From positions 1-5,970 of the forward strand of contig JAFGJC010000367.1 of NCBI GenBank assembly GCA_016929305.1: 5,970 nt of DNA, written 5' to 3'. The DNA comes from a candidate division CSSED10-310 bacterium. Its GTDB lineage: Bacteria; CSSED10-310; JAFGJC01. Below, piece by piece: positions 4,908 to 5,970 of this stretch (its first letter is position 1; every line of letters starts with the position of its first letter). The notes under the pieces are model-generated. The model was not told the origin of the DNA and searched no databases. It was given only the letters and a program-made list of their open reading frames with translations. Made by a program: the position numbers and the translations under genes.

Positions 4908-5970
4908 ATCAGACGTCGACCAGCATACTATTTCAGTGGATCTGGAGATATCTCGGAAAATACAAGCGCCGCATGGCGATCGGTTTGATATGTCTGTTTG
5001 CCGCATCAAGCCTCTCCATGACAATACCATGGATTGTAAAATTGGCTATCGACGATCTGACCCATAATACTCAAACAAACCGTGTAACAATGTTCATCGG
5101 TCTGATCGGCATCATCGCCCTGTTTCAGGGAGTATTCAGATACACAATGCGGCAGCAGCTTATCGGAGCGAGCCGGCTGGCGGAGTATCGCATACGAGCC
5201 GATCTGTTTGCACACGTTCAGCAACTTCCTCAGACATTCTTCAACCGCTATCGAACGGGCGACATCATGTCGCGCCTTACAAATGATATCCTTGCAATCC
5301 GTATGGTCATGGGTCCGGCAATATTGCAAATGGGAAATACGGCCGTTTCCCTGGTGTTTGCCATGATCATGATGACCGCCATCGATCCGCTGCTGACATT
5401 GATATCCCTTGCACCCCTTCCCCTGATGCCCTTGACGTTATATTTTCTGGGACGGAAAGTCCGCGAACGGTCTGAACGGGTCCAGGAACAGATGGCCGAA
5501 ATCAACACGTTCGCTCAGGAAAACCTCACGGGTATGCGGATTGTAAAAGCCTATAACCTGCAGGAAAACCAGGAAGAGGCGTTCTCGAAACTCAGCCGTG
5601 AATATGTCGAACGCAATCTGAAACTGGTAATGGTTCAAGGCATGTTTATGCCGGTCATGGTGCTTCTCGCGGGTGTTGCCACCATTGTCGTGCTGCTGTT
5701 CGGCGGATGGTGGCTGATTACGGAACGCATTACCCTGGGCAGCCTCGTGGCGTTCCTTGAATATCTTGTTCTCCTGACATGGCCCATGTTCGCCATCGGC
5801 TGGGTTACCGGTCTTGTTCAGCAGGGATCGGCATCTATCGCCCGTATTTCACGTATTTTCAATGAATCCGGCCAACCGGATATGCTGCCGGAATCTTCCC
5901 GTTTCTCACCGGATGAAATCTGGGGCGATATTCGAGCGGAGGGAATCAATTTCAGTTATGGCCGGCAGAA
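4904..5970 (+). CDS. ABC exporter half-transporter, N-terminal membrane domain (3'-truncated by window)
   Basis: 355 codons are visible and the frame is open at the window end. Residues 1-320 form an ABC type-1 exporter membrane domain with six helices, approximately at 24-50, 61-80, 135-158, 160-182, 244-270 and 276-300. Typical family signatures are LFAHVQQLPQTFF, RTGDIMSRLTNDI (118-129), ENLTGMRIVKAYNLQENQEEAF (206-227; coupling-helix region) and QQGSASIARISRIFN before the linker. The last residues, IRAEGINFSYGRQ, enter the ATPase domain with the A-loop Tyr352; Walker A lies beyond the window. It resembles the MdlA/YheI-like multidrug/lipid-type exporters, which work as homo- or heterodimers; the substrate cannot be told. 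The start is TTG at 4904 with GAGGGG 6 nt upstream. The first in-frame ATG (4973, codon 24) would remove the N-terminal elbow helix. The gene begins 40 bp after the kinase stop with no terminator seen, so the two are probably one operon. Confidence 0.93.
   Translation, partial: MNQTSTSILFQWIWRYLGKYKRRMAIGLICLFAASSLSMTIPWIVKLAIDDLTHNTQTNRVTMFIGLIGIIALFQGVFRYTMRQQLIGASRLAEYRIRADLFAHVQQLPQTFFNRYRTGDIMSRLTNDILAIRMVMGPAILQMGNTAVSLVFAMIMMTAIDPLLTLISLAPLPLMPLTLYFLGRKVRERSERVQEQMAEINTFAQENLTGMRIVKAYNLQENQEEAFSKLSREYVERNLKLVMVQGMFMPVMVLLAGVATIVVLLFGGWWLITERITLGSLVAFLEYLVLLTWPMFAIGWVTGLVQQGSASIARISRIFNESGQPDMLPESSRFSPDEIWGDIRAEGINFSYGRQ

Noticed and set aside
4973..4975. ATG at codon 24 as the start of the ABC transporter
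   Set aside because: It would remove the N-terminal elbow region and has no ribosome site, whereas TTG 4904 has GAGGGG at 6-nt spacing.
4453..5638. Several minus-strand open frames across the beta-helix and ABC genes
   Set aside because: All are antisense to regions with strong protein-level signatures and show no motifs of their own.
1..5970. CRISPR arrays, tRNA/rRNA genes, insertion sequences, prophage or toxin-antitoxin modules
   Set aside because: No regularly spaced DNA repeats, cloverleaf, transposase motif or terminal inverted repeats were seen on either strand.

Overview
The window (5,970 bp, mid-GC) looks like chromosomal DNA of a Gram-negative-type bacterium with a large signalling and surface-protein repertoire. 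It carries a Hanks-type Ser/Thr kinase with the HRD-[IV]-S-P-x-N catalytic loop familiar from myxobacteria-like and acidobacteria-like kinases, a secreted LamG/CBM-type protein, a BLUF photoreceptor and an ABC exporter. No feature fixes the phylum. Desulfobacterota/Myxococcota relatives or an uncultured phylum are guesses only.

Layout: (i) 1-129, the 3' end of a plus-strand gene whose last 43 codons resemble the C-terminal half of an acyl/peptidyl carrier protein domain (tentative), closed by a strong intrinsic terminator at 145-175. (ii) 235-666, minus strand, a short stand-alone BLUF blue-light sensor with all key flavin-pocket residues present. (iii) 745-2265, minus strand, an exported protein with one LamG-like domain and two tandemly duplicated CBM-like beta-sandwich modules. 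(iv) 2266-2424, a divergent intergenic region with one sigma70-like promoter candidate per direction. (v) 2425-4863, plus strand, an 812-aa receptor kinase: cytoplasmic kinase, one membrane helix, Pro/Thr-rich stalk and an extracytoplasmic right-handed beta-helix. (vi) 4904-5970, plus strand, the membrane domain of an ABC exporter half-transporter that starts at TTG and is cut by the window edge at the start of its ATPase domain.

The kinase and exporter genes are 40 bp apart with no terminator seen between them, so they are probably co-transcribed. The exported LamG/CBM protein is divergent from the kinase. A reasonable but unproven model is that the beta-helix senses an extracytoplasmic, perhaps glycan, signal and the kinase acts on transport or envelope functions. 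The most distinctive object is the kinase ectodomain: 23-residue beta-helix coils alternating between two types, as in eukaryotic FBXO11/SHCBP1-type helices, with a Cys at the same position in most coils. Two unusual expression signals accompany it: a promoter that would give a nearly leaderless kinase mRNA, and a hairpin that holds the exporter's Shine-Dalgarno in its loop and its TTG start in its stem.
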